From Streptomyces sp. NBC_00663 (GTDB lineage: Bacteria; Actinomycetota; Actinomycetes; Streptomycetales; Streptomycetaceae), in the NCBI RefSeq assembly GCF_036226885.1, contig NZ_CP109027.1:7378001-7442000 (forward strand): a DNA stretch of 64,000 bases. Direction: 5' to 3'. The position numbers were made by a program, and so were the translations under genes. The first letter of the stretch is position 1, and each line of letters opens with the position of its first letter. Shown piece by piece: positions 8,111-16,790 of the stretch. The notes beneath the pieces were generated by a model, which searched no databases, was not told the origin of the DNA, and worked only from the letters and a program-made list of their open reading frames with translations.

Positions 8111-8148
8111 TTGTGGGGTCCCTTGACTGACATCTAACATTTCAGTTG
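8111..8148 (+). promoter_or_regulatory. Promoter for a probably leaderless GntR transcript
   Basis: TTGTGG (8111-8116), an 18-nt spacer and TAACAT (8135-8140) predict a start at about 8147-8148, which is the GTG of the gene. No Shine-Dalgarno sequence is present, consistent with a leaderless mRNA. Confidence 0.5.
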
Positions 8149-8798
8149 TGGAGGCCATTCGACCCGTAGCCCGCACCCTGCTCAGGGACCGCGCCTACGC
8201 ATCCATCAGGGACGCCATCGTGTCCGGGGAGCTGGAGCCCGGCGCGGTCGTGCGGGACGCCGATCTCGCCGAACGGCTCGGGCTGTCCCGGGCGCCGGTG
8301 CGCGAGGCGTTCTCGCGGCTCGTCGACGAGGGGCTCCTGGAGAGCAAGCCGCAGAGCTACACACGGGTGACCCCGGTCTTGGCCGCCGACGTACGGGACG
8401 CCGCCGCCGTCGTCGGCGCCCTGCACGAGCTGGTCACCCGGGTCGCCGTGCCCCGGCTGTTCGCCGCGGACATCGAGGCGATGCGCGCGGCCAACGAACG
8501 GTTCGCCGCTGCCGTCCACGCCGGTGACGTGGACTCCGCGCTCCGGGCCGACGACGCACTCCACGACGTCCTCGTCCGCGTCAGCGGCAACCGCGCGGCG
8601 GCCGCCACCGTCGCCCGCTACACGCCCCTCATCCGCAGACTGGAGCGCCGTCGCTTCGGCGAGGGCGGCAACTGCCGCTCCGCCGGGCTGCACGAGCGGC
8701 TCATCGAGGCCTGCGCGGCCGGCGACGTGACCGGCGCGGTCGAGGTCACCGCGGAGATCTGGCGGGGCCTGGCCGACCTCGCCGACGACGTTCCCTGA
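8148..8798 (+). CDS. GntR-family regulator (FadR/FCD type), likely controls acdS
   Basis: 216 residues: winged-helix domain about 10-75 (DLAERLGLSRAPVREAFSRL) and an FCD ligand-binding domain about 85-210. GntR-FCD proteins usually repress catabolic genes and release DNA on binding an organic acid. Seventeen nucleotides separate it from the ACC deaminase gene, which it probably co-transcribes with and regulates. GTG 8148 is the apparent start and may be leaderless. Confidence 0.88.
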   Translation: MEAIRPVARTLLRDRAYASIRDAIVSGELEPGAVVRDADLAERLGLSRAPVREAFSRLVDEGLLESKPQSYTRVTPVLAADVRDAAAVVGALHELVTRVAVPRLFAADIEAMRAANERFAAAVHAGDVDSALRADDALHDVLVRVSGNRAAAATVARYTPLIRRLERRRFGEGGNCRSAGLHERLIEACAAGDVTGAVEVTAEIWRGLADLADDVP

Positions 8799-8815
8799 GC
8801 ACCCGGAGGCACCTC

Positions 8816-9835
8816 ATGTCCCTTTCCTCGTACGAGCGGTACCCGCTGCTCTTCGGCCCCTCGCCCGTCCACCCCCTGGAGCGGCTCACCGCCCGGCTCG
8901 GTGGCGCGTCCCTGTGGGCCAAGCGGGAGGACTGCAACTCCGGCATCGCCTACGGCGGCAACAAGACCCGCAAGCTGGAGTACCTGGTCGCCGACGCCCT
9001 CGCCCAGGGCTGCGACACCCTCGTCTCCATCGGGGGAGTCCAGTCCAACCACACCCGTCAGGTCGCGGCCGTCGCCGCCCGTGCCGGGCTGAAGTGCGTG
9101 CTCGTGCAGGAGAGTTGGGTGGACTGGCCCGACGCCGTGTACGACAAGGTCGGCAACATCCTGATCAGCCGGCTCGCCGGAGCCGATGTCCGGCTGGTGC
9201 GGGCCGGGTTCGGGATCGGGTTCAAGGAGAGCTGGGAGCAGGCGCTGCGGGAGGTGGAGGAGTCGGGCGGGAAGCCGTACGCCATCCCCGCCGGTGCCTC
9301 CGACCATCCGCTCGGCGGACTCGGCTTCGCCGGCTGGGCGGACGAAGTCGCCGAGCAGGAACGGGAGTTGGGGGTCTTCTTCGACACCGTGGTGGTGTGC
9401 TCGGTGACCGGGTCCACGCAGGCGGGCATGGTCGCCGGGTTCGCGGCGCTGGAGGAGGCGGGGGGTCGGTCGCGGCGGGTGCTGGGTGTGGACGCGTCGG
9501 CGAAGCCCGCCGCCACCCGCGAGCAGATCGCCCGGATCGCGCAGCGTACGGGACAACTCATCGGCGTCAAGCGGGAGTTGACCGTGGCCGACGTCGAGCT
9601 GGACGAGCGGTATCACGCCGGTGTCTACGGCATCCCCGACGAGACCACCCTCGCGGCGATGCGGCTCGCCGCCCGCACCGAGGGGATGGTCACCGATCCC
9701 GTGTACGAGGGGAAGTCGATGGCCGGGATGATCGATCTCGTCGAGCGCGGGGAGATCGGGCGGGAGGCGACGGTGCTGTACGCGCACCTGGGCGGGCAGC
9801 CGGCGTTGAACGCGTACAGCGCGCTGTTCGCGTAG
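8816..9835 (+). CDS. acdS: 1-aminocyclopropane-1-carboxylate deaminase
   Basis: 339 residues, the usual length. This PLP enzyme cleaves ACC, the plant ethylene precursor, to 2-oxobutyrate and ammonia. PLP lysine lies in AYGGNKTRKLEYL (Lys50), with the nucleophile/substrate loop SIGGVQSNHTRQVAAVAA. Residues that separate true ACC deaminases from D-cysteine desulfhydrases are present: Tyr-Glu in DPVYEGKSM (about 297-298) and Leu in HLGGQPAL (about 325). GGAGG precedes ATG. The gene lets bacteria use ACC as nitrogen source and lower ethylene in plant hosts. Confidence 0.93.
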   Translation: MSLSSYERYPLLFGPSPVHPLERLTARLGGASLWAKREDCNSGIAYGGNKTRKLEYLVADALAQGCDTLVSIGGVQSNHTRQVAAVAARAGLKCVLVQESWVDWPDAVYDKVGNILISRLAGADVRLVRAGFGIGFKESWEQALREVEESGGKPYAIPAGASDHPLGGLGFAGWADEVAEQERELGVFFDTVVVCSVTGSTQAGMVAGFAALEEAGGRSRRVLGVDASAKPAATREQIARIAQRTGQLIGVKRELTVADVELDERYHAGVYGIPDETTLAAMRLAARTEGMVTDPVYEGKSMAGMIDLVERGEIGREATVLYAHLGGQPALNAYSALFA

Positions 9836-9869
9836 GCCTCAGCGGTACGGCTGCCCGCGGCCGGGCGGG

Positions 9870-11093
9870 CTAGAGGGCTTGCGCCGCCGGCTTCACCATT
9901 CCCCTCACCGTGCGGGACTTCACGAAGTCGCCGAGGGCCGTCATCTCCCACTCGCCGGAGAACTGCTTGATCAGCTTGGCCATCATCACGCCGGTCTGCG
10001 CTTCGGCGTTGGTGAGGTCGAAGCGGACCAGTTCCTCGCCGGTGGCGGCGTCGAGGAGGCGGCAGTAGGCCTTGGCGACCTCGGTGAACTTCTGGCCGGA
10101 GAAGGAGTTCACCGTGAAGACCAGGCCGGTGACGTCCTGCGGGAGGCGGCCGAGGTCGACGACGATGACCTCGTCGTCGCCACCGCCCTCGCCTGTGAGG
10201 TTGTCGCCGGAGTGCTTGATCGCGCCGCCCACGATGGAGAGCTTGCCGAAGTAGCAGCTGTCGATGTGGTTGCGCTGCGGGCCGTAGGCGATGACCGAGG
10301 CGTCCAGGTCGATGTCCTTGCCGCGGAACGCCGGCTCCCAGCCGAGGCCCATCTTGACCTGGGAGAGCAGCGGGCGGCCGCCCTTGACCAGGGACACGGT
10401 CTGGTTCTTCTGGAGACTGACGCGGCCCTTGTCCAGGTTGATCTTCCCGGTGCCCGGCGCGTGCGCGGGCGGCGGGGGAGTCGGCGTGGTCATCGGCGGG
10501 GCCGGCGGCGTGACCGGGGTCTGGAGGGTGGGCTGCGGCGGGGCGACCGGAGGTGCGACCGGCTGGGGCGGCGCCACCGGGGCCGGGGCGGGCTCCTCGA
10601 CCGTCACGCCGAAGTCGGTGGCGATGCCGGCCAGGCCGTTGGCGTAGCCCTGGCCGACCGCGCGGGCCTTCCACGCGCCGTTGCGCAGATAGATCTCCAC
10701 GACCACCAGGGCCGTCTCGCTGCCGAGCTGCGGCGGCGTGAACGTGGCCAGGACGGAGTTGTCGTCGGCGCCGCGGATCGTCGCCGTCGGTTCGACGCCC
10801 TGGAAGGTCTGGCCGGCGGCGTCCGGACTGGCCGTGACGACGATCTTCTCGATGCCCGGCGGGAGGGCGGCGGTGTCCACGACGATCGCGTCGGGGGCCG
10901 CGCCGCCGCCGGAGCGGTAGGTCACGCCGGGGCCGTTGGGCTGGTTGTAGAAGATGAAGTCGTCGTCGGAGCGCACCTTGCCGTCGGCGGTGAGCAGCAG
11001 GCCCGAAACGTCGAGCCGCACCGGGGCGGCGACGTCCACCGTCACGCGCGCGGTGGAGAGAGGGATGTTCGAGCCGGGGGTCATAGCTGTCAT
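9870..11093 (-). CDS. Tandem TerD-domain tellurium-resistance/stress protein
   Basis: About 407 residues with two TerD domains joined by a long Pro-rich linker (about 185-225, PPQPVAPPVAPPQP). Domain 1 (about 10-180) has DDDFIFYNQPNGPGVTYRSGG and FTPPQLGSETALVVVEIYLRNGAWKARAVGQGY; domain 2 (about 225-390) has GLGWEPAFRGKDIDLDAS and GEGGGDDEVIVVDLGRLP, the acidic calcium-binding stretches of this family. TerD proteins act in the cytosol in tellurite and general stress responses; their biochemistry is not settled. Methionine 4 (11084) is an equally likely start. No other ter genes are nearby. Confidence 0.85.
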   Translation of the reverse strand: MTAMTPGSNIPLSTARVTVDVAAPVRLDVSGLLLTADGKVRSDDDFIFYNQPNGPGVTYRSGGGAAPDAIVVDTAALPPGIEKIVVTASPDAAGQTFQGVEPTATIRGADDNSVLATFTPPQLGSETALVVVEIYLRNGAWKARAVGQGYANGLAGIATDFGVTVEEPAPAPVAPPQPVAPPVAPPQPTLQTPVTPPAPPMTTPTPPPPAHAPGTGKINLDKGRVSLQKNQTVSLVKGGRPLLSQVKMGLGWEPAFRGKDIDLDASVIAYGPQRNHIDSCYFGKLSIVGGAIKHSGDNLTGEGGGDDEVIVVDLGRLPQDVTGLVFTVNSFSGQKFTEVAKAYCRLLDAATGEELVRFDLTNAEAQTGVMMAKLIKQFSGEWEMTALGDFVKSRTVRGMVKPAAQAL

Positions 11094-11171
11094 GACCGGT
11101 GAACGATCCAGCCCGCTTTACCGTTCCCTTACCCGCGACCGTTCGGATCAGGGTGGGTGGCCGGGGCCGGT

Positions 11172-11396
11172 TCAGCGGCGGTTGCGGGGGTGGTTCCGGG
11201 CCGTGCGTTCGTTGCCGCGCTTGTAGTTCCCGGTCCAGCGGGCCATGACGAGCTGAGGGTCGGAGGCGGCCTCCACCTCGGCGAGGAACTGGGCGGCCCG
11301 GGGTCCGTGGAGGGTGGTCGCGGGACGGTGGTGGTGGGTGATGCGGACGGTGTGGCTGGCGTGGGCTTCGTAGCGGAAGCCGTGTGGGCTGGGCAT
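11172..11396 (-). CDS. Small conserved actinobacterial protein
   Basis: 74 residues, basic at the end (GNYKRGNERTARNHPRNRR). It has the pattern of a short conserved Streptomyces protein: beta hairpin with VRITHHHRPATTLHG, then AAQFLAEVEAASDPQLVMARWTGNYKRGNER. No known function; the basic tail suggests nucleic acid binding (inference). A polypyrimidine run lies upstream at about 11440-11510. Confidence 0.65.
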   Translation of the reverse strand: MPSPHGFRYEAHASHTVRITHHHRPATTLHGPRAAQFLAEVEAASDPQLVMARWTGNYKRGNERTARNHPRNRR

Positions 11397-11516
11397 GGCG
11401 GGATGGTAGGGGGCGCGGTGGGGGTGAGCGCCAAGGGTTTTCGCCCCGCCGCCTCCGCTGCCCCCGCCGCCTCCCGCTCCCCCTCCCCCTCCGCCTCCGC
11501 CTCTGCCGAGGAACCT

Positions 11517-12506
11517 CTACGGCACCACCACGATCTTCCTGCCCACCCCCGCCGCGAACTGCTCCAAGGCCTGCGGGTACCGCTCCAGCGGGATGCGGTC
11601 GCTGATGAAGAGGTCGGGGTCCAGGACGCCGTTCGCGAACAGTTCTGCCGCGCGCTCGAAGCTGTGCAGGACCGCCATGGAGCCGGTGATGGTGATCTCC
11701 TGGTTGTAGATGCGGTACGGGTCGATCGTGACCTTCGTGGCGTAGTCCGCGACTCCGAACTGGAGGAACGTGCCGGCCTTCGCCACCCGGTCCAGGCCGT
11801 CCTGGATGGCCGCCGCGTTGCCGGTGGCGTCGATCACCAGGTCCCAGCCCTGGGGGCGGTCCAGCTCGTCCGGGTTCGCGGCGGAGGCCGAGACACCGAG
11901 CCGGCGCGCGGTCTCCAGCCGGGCCGGGTTGACGTCGACCATGTCCACGCTCGCCGCGCCCGTGCGCTTGGCCAGCTCCAGCATCATCAGGCCCATCGTG
12001 CCGGAGCCGTAGATCAGGACATGGGCGCCGAGGCGGGACCGGAGGACGTCGTAGCCGCGTACCGCGCACGACAGGGGCTCCACCAGGGCCGCGTCCTGGG
12101 TGCGGACATGGTCGGGGAGGCGTACGCAGTTCGCGACCGGGGCCACGGCGTACTGCGCGGCCCCTCCGGCCGTGGTCACGCCGATCGCCGCCCAGCGTTC
12201 GCAGAGGTTGTTGTGGCCGGTACGGCAGTAGCGGCACTCGTGGCAGTAGAGGGAGGGGTCGACCGCCACCCGGTCGCCGACGGACAGCTCCGTGACCTGG
12301 GTGCCGACCCCGACCACCGCGCCCGCGAACTCGTGGCCCGGCACGATCGGCAGCTTCGGGGCGAACTCGCCCTGGAGGATGTGGAGGTCCGTGCCGCACA
12401 GCCCGCAGGCCGCGACCTCCACCACCACGTCCCGGGGACCCGGCGTCGGGTCCGGGACCTCGGCTACGACGGCCCTGCCCACGGACTCGATGACGGCGGC
12501 CTTCAT
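11517..12506 (-). CDS. Zinc-dependent polyol/sugar-alcohol dehydrogenase (MDR family)
   Basis: 329 residues. Catalytic zinc ligands are in CGLCGTDLH and GHEFAG; structural zinc cysteines are in CHECRYCRTGHNNLCERW; Rossmann motif is in YGSGTMGLMMLELAKRTGA. It is an NAD(P)-dependent oxidoreductase of the sorbitol/threonine dehydrogenase type. The start overlaps the stop of the preceding permease by 4 nt (12503-12506), so it is translationally coupled as last gene of the deoR-ABC operon and probably oxidises the imported polyol. The exact substrate is not shown. Confidence 0.85.
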   Translation of the reverse strand: MKAAVIESVGRAVVAEVPDPTPGPRDVVVEVAACGLCGTDLHILQGEFAPKLPIVPGHEFAGAVVGVGTQVTELSVGDRVAVDPSLYCHECRYCRTGHNNLCERWAAIGVTTAGGAAQYAVAPVANCVRLPDHVRTQDAALVEPLSCAVRGYDVLRSRLGAHVLIYGSGTMGLMMLELAKRTGAASVDMVDVNPARLETARRLGVSASAANPDELDRPQGWDLVIDATGNAAAIQDGLDRVAKAGTFLQFGVADYATKVTIDPYRIYNQEITITGSMAVLHSFERAAELFANGVLDPDLFISDRIPLERYPQALEQFAAGVGRKIVVVP

Positions 12507-13348
12507 TTCACTGCTCCCAACGACAGGCCCTGGACCAGCTTGTCCTGGGCGGCGAACCCCGCGGCGAGCACCGGCAGGGAGATGACGAGCGACGCGGCGC
12601 ACACCTTCGCCAGGAACAGGCCCTGGCTGGTGATGAAGCCGGTCAGGAAGACGGGGGCGGTCTCGGCGACCACGCCCGTCAGGACCCGGGCGAACAGAAG
12701 TTCGTTCCAGCTGAAGATGAAGCAGATCAACGACGTCGCCGCTATGCCGGGGAGGGCGATCGGGGCCACCACGCGCGCGAGGATCGTCGGGAGGCGGGCG
12801 CCGTCCACCCTCGCCGCCTCGATGATCGCGACCGGGACCTCGGCCAGGAACGACTGCATCATCCACACCGCGATCGGCAGGTTCATCGACGTGTAGAGGA
12901 TGACCAGCAGCCAGATGTTGTCCAGCATGTCGGTGTTCTTGGCGAAGAGGTAGATCGGGAGCAGTCCCGCCACCACCGGGAGCATCTTCGTCGACAGGAA
13001 GAAGAACAGGACGTCCGTCCACTTCCGGACCCGGTTGACGGAGAGGGCGTAGGCCGCCGGGAGCGCCAGCAGGAGGACGAACAGCGTCGATGTCACCGAC
13101 GCCACCGTCGAGTTGATCAGCGCCGGCCAGGGGCTGGCGCCACCGCCCGTGCCGAAGAACTCGCGGTAGCCGTCCAGGGTGAGGGCGGCGCCGAAGGAGG
13201 GGGGATTGGTGGCCGCGTCCTGCTCCGAGTGGAAGGACGTCAGGGCCATCCAGGCGATGGGGAGGAAGAACGCGATCCCCAACAGCCAGGCCAGCAGCCC
13301 CAGTCCGGCTTCCTTGCGGCGTACGCGGTGCACGGTCATGCTGCTCAT
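12503..13348 (-). CDS. Sugar/polyol ABC transporter permease (MalG type)
   Basis: 281 residues with six predicted membrane helices and the EAA loop EAARVDGARLPTILARVVAPIALPG. It is the second permease of the CUT1 importer. It overlaps the upstream permease by ATGA at 13345-13348 and the downstream dehydrogenase by 4 nt. No ATPase gene is in the operon, so a shared MsiK-like ATPase elsewhere is expected. Confidence 0.9.
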   Translation of the reverse strand: MSSMTVHRVRRKEAGLGLLAWLLGIAFFLPIAWMALTSFHSEQDAATNPPSFGAALTLDGYREFFGTGGGASPWPALINSTVASVTSTLFVLLLALPAAYALSVNRVRKWTDVLFFFLSTKMLPVVAGLLPIYLFAKNTDMLDNIWLLVILYTSMNLPIAVWMMQSFLAEVPVAIIEAARVDGARLPTILARVVAPIALPGIAATSLICFIFSWNELLFARVLTGVVAETAPVFLTGFITSQGLFLAKVCAASLVISLPVLAAGFAAQDKLVQGLSLGAVK

Positions 13349-14283
13349 GCCCGGCCCACCTCCTCGCGGAACAGAGACGAGACGACCCGCAGGGCGAAGG
13401 TCGCGATGATGATCGAGCCGATGACGACCAGGACGCCCGCGGCCGAGGCGAGGCCGTTCTCATGGGCCTGGTAGAAGCTCTGGTAGACGGTGTAGGGGAG
13501 GTTCGCCGTGCCCAGGCCGCCGGACGTGATCGTGAAGACCGCGTCGAAGTTCTGGACGATGTAGATCGAGCCCAGCAGGGCGCCCAGTTCGAGGTAGCGG
13601 CGCAGGTGCGGGAGCGTGAGGTGGCGGAAGATCTGCCAGTCGCTCGCCCCGTCCACCCTTGCCGCTTCGAGCTGTTGGGGGTCACGGCTCTGTAGGCCCG
13701 CCAGCAGGATCAGCATCATGAACGGGGTCCACTGCCAGACCAGGGACGCCTCCACCGCGAGGAGCGGGGTGTTGGAGATCCAGTCCGGCTGAGGCCCGCC
13801 GACGTAGTGCAACAGGCCGTTCAGCAGACCGTATTCGGGGTTGTAGAGGACGTGCTTCCACAGCAGCGCCGCCGCAACCGGGACCACCAGGAACGGGGCG
13901 ATGAGCAGGGTGCGGACCACTCCCCGGCCCCGGAACCTCCGGTCGAGGAGCAGCGCGAGCACCAGGCCGAGGATCAGGCTGGCCAGGACCACGGCCACCG
14001 TCAGCAGGACCGTCGTCCACACCGAGTGGCGCAGGTCCGCGTCGGTGAGGACCTCTTGGTAGTTGTCGACGCCGGTGAAGTGGCGCGCCTTCGGATAGAG
14101 CGCGTTCCAGTCGAAGAACGAGATCACCAGCGTGGCCACGAAGGGCAGTTGGGTGACCGCGATCATGAAGATGAGGGCGGGGAGGAGAGGGGCTCGGGTG
14201 GCCCAGGCGCGCAGACGGGCCGACGGCTGCCGCGCGGTCTGTACGGACGGGGTGGCCAGGGGGGCCGTGGTGGTCGCGGTCAT
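13345..14283 (-). CDS. Sugar/polyol ABC transporter permease (MalF type)
   Basis: 312 residues, six membrane helices after a basic N-terminus, EAA loop EAARVDGASDWQIFRHLTLPHLRRY. First permease of the CUT1 importer. Start ATG 14283 overlaps the stop of the binding-protein gene by 4 nt (14280-14283); the longer upstream frame is out-of-register shadow sequence. Confidence 0.9.
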   Translation of the reverse strand: MTATTTAPLATPSVQTARQPSARLRAWATRAPLLPALIFMIAVTQLPFVATLVISFFDWNALYPKARHFTGVDNYQEVLTDADLRHSVWTTVLLTVAVVLASLILGLVLALLLDRRFRGRGVVRTLLIAPFLVVPVAAALLWKHVLYNPEYGLLNGLLHYVGGPQPDWISNTPLLAVEASLVWQWTPFMMLILLAGLQSRDPQQLEAARVDGASDWQIFRHLTLPHLRRYLELGALLGSIYIVQNFDAVFTITSGGLGTANLPYTVYQSFYQAHENGLASAAGVLVVIGSIIIATFALRVVSSLFREEVGRA

Positions 14284-15650
14284 CGTCCCTCGTACTCCTC
14301 GGAGATCTTCTCGGCGAGCCGCTGGGACTTGCTCAGCGCCGACTCGACGGACTGGCGTCCGGCGATGGCCGCGCTGATCTCCTGGGAGACCTTGGTGCCG
14401 AGATCGGTGAACTCGGGGATGCCGACGAACTGGATGCCGGGCGCGGGGCGCGGCTGCACCCCCGGGTCGGTGGGCCGGGCGCCCTCGATGGCCTCCTTGG
14501 TCATCTCCTGGAAGGCGGCGGCCTCTTGGCGGTACGCGGCGTTGGTGTACGTCGAGGCGCGCTTGCCGGCCGGGACGTTGGACCAGCCGATCTCGTCGCC
14601 GACGAGTTCCTCGTACTGCTTGCCGGAGGCCCAGGAGACGAACTTCCAGGCCTTGTCGGGGTTGCGGGAGGCGTCCTGGATGCCCCACGCCCAGGTGTAG
14701 AGCCAGCCGGAGGACTTGGTCTCCTCCACGGGGGCGGGGGCGTAGCCCACCTTGCCCTTGACCGGGGAGCCCTTCGCCTCCAGGGAACCGGCGGCGCTCG
14801 TGGCGTCGTACCACATGGCGACCTTGCCCTGGGTCATGTTGTTGAGGCACTCGGCGAAGCCGGACTGGGCCGCGCCGGACTCGCCGTGGTCACGGACCAG
14901 GTCGACATAGAACTTCGCCGCCTTCTGCCACTCGGGGGAGTCGAGCCGGGCCTTCCAGTCCTTGTCGAACCAGGTGCCGCCGAAGGTGTTCACCACGGTC
15001 GTCAAAGGCGCCATCACCTCGCCCCAACCGGGCAGTCCGCGCAGGCAGATGCCCTTCATGCCGGGCTCGGCGCCGTCCGCCTTCGCGGCCAGGTCGGCGA
15101 CCTGGGTCCAGGTGGGGTGCGCGGGCATGGTCAGGCCCTTCGCGGCGAACACGTCCTTGCGGTACATCAGGAAGGACGACTCGCCGTAGAAGGGCTGGCC
15201 GTAGAGCTTGCCGTCGTCGCCGGTCAGGGACTCGCGCATCGGCTTGAGGACGTCGCGTTCGTCGTACGCCGGGTCCTTGGCGACGTAGGAGTCCATCTCG
15301 TGCAGCCAGCCGTTGCGGGCGTAGATCGGTATCTCGTAGTTGGACAGGGTCGCCACGTCGTACTGGCCGGCCTGGTTGGCGAAGTCCTGGCTGATCTTGT
15401 CGCGGACGTCGTTCTCCGGCAGCACCGTGAAGTTGACCTTGATGCCGGTCTCTTCGGTGAAACGGGGGGCGAGCTTTTGAAGTTCGGTCATCTGGGGGTT
15501 GTTGACCATCAGGACGTTGATGGAGTCGCCGCCGGAACCGGACCCGCCCGCCCCGGCCCAACAGCCGGAGAGCAGCGGGGCGAGCAGCGTCCCTGCGGCG
15601 GCCAGGGCGAGCGTGGCTCGCGGTGGCCGTCGTCGGCTCGGGGTGCGCAT
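14280..15650 (-). CDS. Extracellular polyol/sugar-binding lipoprotein
   Basis: 456 residues. Signal peptide with lipobox LLSGC (Cys30) anchors it to the outer face of the membrane. Type-1 solute-binding fold: PRFTEETGIKVNFTVLPEND, YGQPFYGESSFLMYRKDVF, MTQGKVAMWYDATSAAG and GWLYTWAWGIQDASRNPDKAWKFVSWAS. These resemble binding proteins of mannitol/sorbitol-type importers, agreeing with the polyol dehydrogenase downstream. A 6-bp hairpin GGGGCA/TGCCCC (15690-15707) between deoR and this gene could raise its transcript relative to the regulator. Confidence 0.88.
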   Translation of the reverse strand: MRTPSRRRPPRATLALAAAGTLLAPLLSGCWAGAGGSGSGGDSINVLMVNNPQMTELQKLAPRFTEETGIKVNFTVLPENDVRDKISQDFANQAGQYDVATLSNYEIPIYARNGWLHEMDSYVAKDPAYDERDVLKPMRESLTGDDGKLYGQPFYGESSFLMYRKDVFAAKGLTMPAHPTWTQVADLAAKADGAEPGMKGICLRGLPGWGEVMAPLTTVVNTFGGTWFDKDWKARLDSPEWQKAAKFYVDLVRDHGESGAAQSGFAECLNNMTQGKVAMWYDATSAAGSLEAKGSPVKGKVGYAPAPVEETKSSGWLYTWAWGIQDASRNPDKAWKFVSWASGKQYEELVGDEIGWSNVPAGKRASTYTNAAYRQEAAAFQEMTKEAIEGARPTDPGVQPRPAPGIQFVGIPEFTDLGTKVSQEISAAIAGRQSVESALSKSQRLAEKISEEYEGR

Positions 15651-15738
15651 GGATCGCTCCTGAACATATGGGGAGATAAGGGGTGCGGTGGGGCATGAGT
15701 GTGCCCCGGGAGGAGGGGGTGCTTCTCGGGGGCGCCTC

Positions 15739-16506
15739 TCAGACGCGGATGACTTGTGGCCCGAGCAGGGAGTAGCGGTGGGCCTCCGCCGACGGCAGCA
15801 GTGTGCTGGTGACGATCGCCTCCAGTGCGCCGACCTCGGCGAACCGGCAGAAGCTGACCGCCCCGAACTTGGTGTGGACGCCCGCGAACACCGTGCGGCG
15901 GGCGGCCCGGATGGCCTGCGCCTTGACCTCGCTGACGGCCGGGTCGGGGGTGGTGAGGCCGTGTTCGCGGGAGATGCCGTTGGCGCCGATGTAGGCGAGG
16001 TCGACGACGAAGCCGGCGAGCATCTTCGTCGTCCAGTGGTCCACGGTGGCGAGGGTGCCGGGGCGGACCCGGCCGCCGAGGAGCAGGACGGAGGTGTGCT
16101 CCGCCTCGGCGAGCACGCCGGCCACGGGGAGGGACGCGGTGACCACGGTCAGCGGGCGGTCCCTGGGCAGGGCCTCGGCGATGAGCTGCGGGGTGAAGCC
16201 CTCGTCGACGAAGACGGTCTCGGCGTCGCCGAGCAGCTCGGCCGCGGCGGTGGCGATCCGGCGCTTCTCGGGGACGTGACTGGTGGCGCGGAAGGCGAGC
16301 GTCGTCTCGAAGCCGGCGCTCTCGACGGGGTAGGCGCCGCCGTGGGTGCGGCGGACGAGGCCGTGGTCCTCCAGGGCGCGGAGGTCTCGGCGGACGGTTT
16401 CCTTCGCCACGCCGAGTTGCGTGGCGAGGGTGTTGACGTCCACGGCGCCGGTCCTGCGGGCGGCGTGGACGATTTCCCGCTGGCGTTCTTCCGCGGTGCC
16501 GGTCAT
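15739..16506 (-). CDS. DeoR-family transcriptional regulator of the polyol operon
   Basis: 255 residues from ATG 16506. N-terminal HTH AEERQREIVHAARRTGAVDVNTLATQLGVAKETVRRDLRALEDHG is the classical DeoR signature; the C-terminal part (about 75-250) is the sugar-phosphate-isomerase-like sensor with FVDEGFTPQLIA and LGGRVRPGTL. DeoR proteins repress sugar operons until a phosphosugar binds. Being first gene before the binding protein and permeases, it probably controls the operon and itself. The frame extends upstream to 16749, but that part is not family-like. Confidence 0.88.
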   Translation of the reverse strand: MTGTAEERQREIVHAARRTGAVDVNTLATQLGVAKETVRRDLRALEDHGLVRRTHGGAYPVESAGFETTLAFRATSHVPEKRRIATAAAELLGDAETVFVDEGFTPQLIAEALPRDRPLTVVTASLPVAGVLAEAEHTSVLLLGGRVRPGTLATVDHWTTKMLAGFVVDLAYIGANGISREHGLTTPDPAVSEVKAQAIRAARRTVFAGVHTKFGAVSFCRFAEVGALEAIVTSTLLPSAEAHRYSLLGPQVIRV

Positions 16507-16680
16507 GAGGTCACCCGCTTTCCTGGTGCGCTGCCCGTTCGGGCCGTATGCAGGAAGTTCTACAGCGGGTGTGGGGTGGTGGCCAGGTCTGTCACGCAGG
16601 GGATGCTGACCGGATCTGCCCGTTCGGGCACGGTGCGCCCATGAGCTCGGAGAGGGTTGTCGCGGGGCGGCTGCGGGTCT

Positions 16681-16712
16681 GTTGTGGCTGGTCGCGCAGT
16701 TCCCCGCGCCCC
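16681..16712 (+). repeat. Dispersed intergenic element, short form (copy 1)
   Basis: Contains GTGGCTGGTCGCGCAG then TTCCCCGCGCCCCT. The same string occurs at 21936-21967 (inverted) and 36575-36606, and a longer form at 52599 and 57161, all between genes. It lies in the otherwise featureless 16507-16790 gap before deoR. Confidence 0.85.
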
Positions 16713-16790
16713 TGGAGTGGCGCCGGCGCGCCACATCAGAGGGCACCACGCCTGCCCGTATCAGCTACGGACAGGTCCGTTCTCCGTCCG

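Noticed and set aside
8123..8128. TTGACT as the -35 of the GntR gene
   Set aside because: No TANNNT lies 16-19 nt downstream of it; TTGTGG plus TAACAT fits better.
16507..16790. A gene in the deoR-udh gap
   Set aside because: Open frames there are short, lack ribosome sites and overlap the dispersed repeat element.
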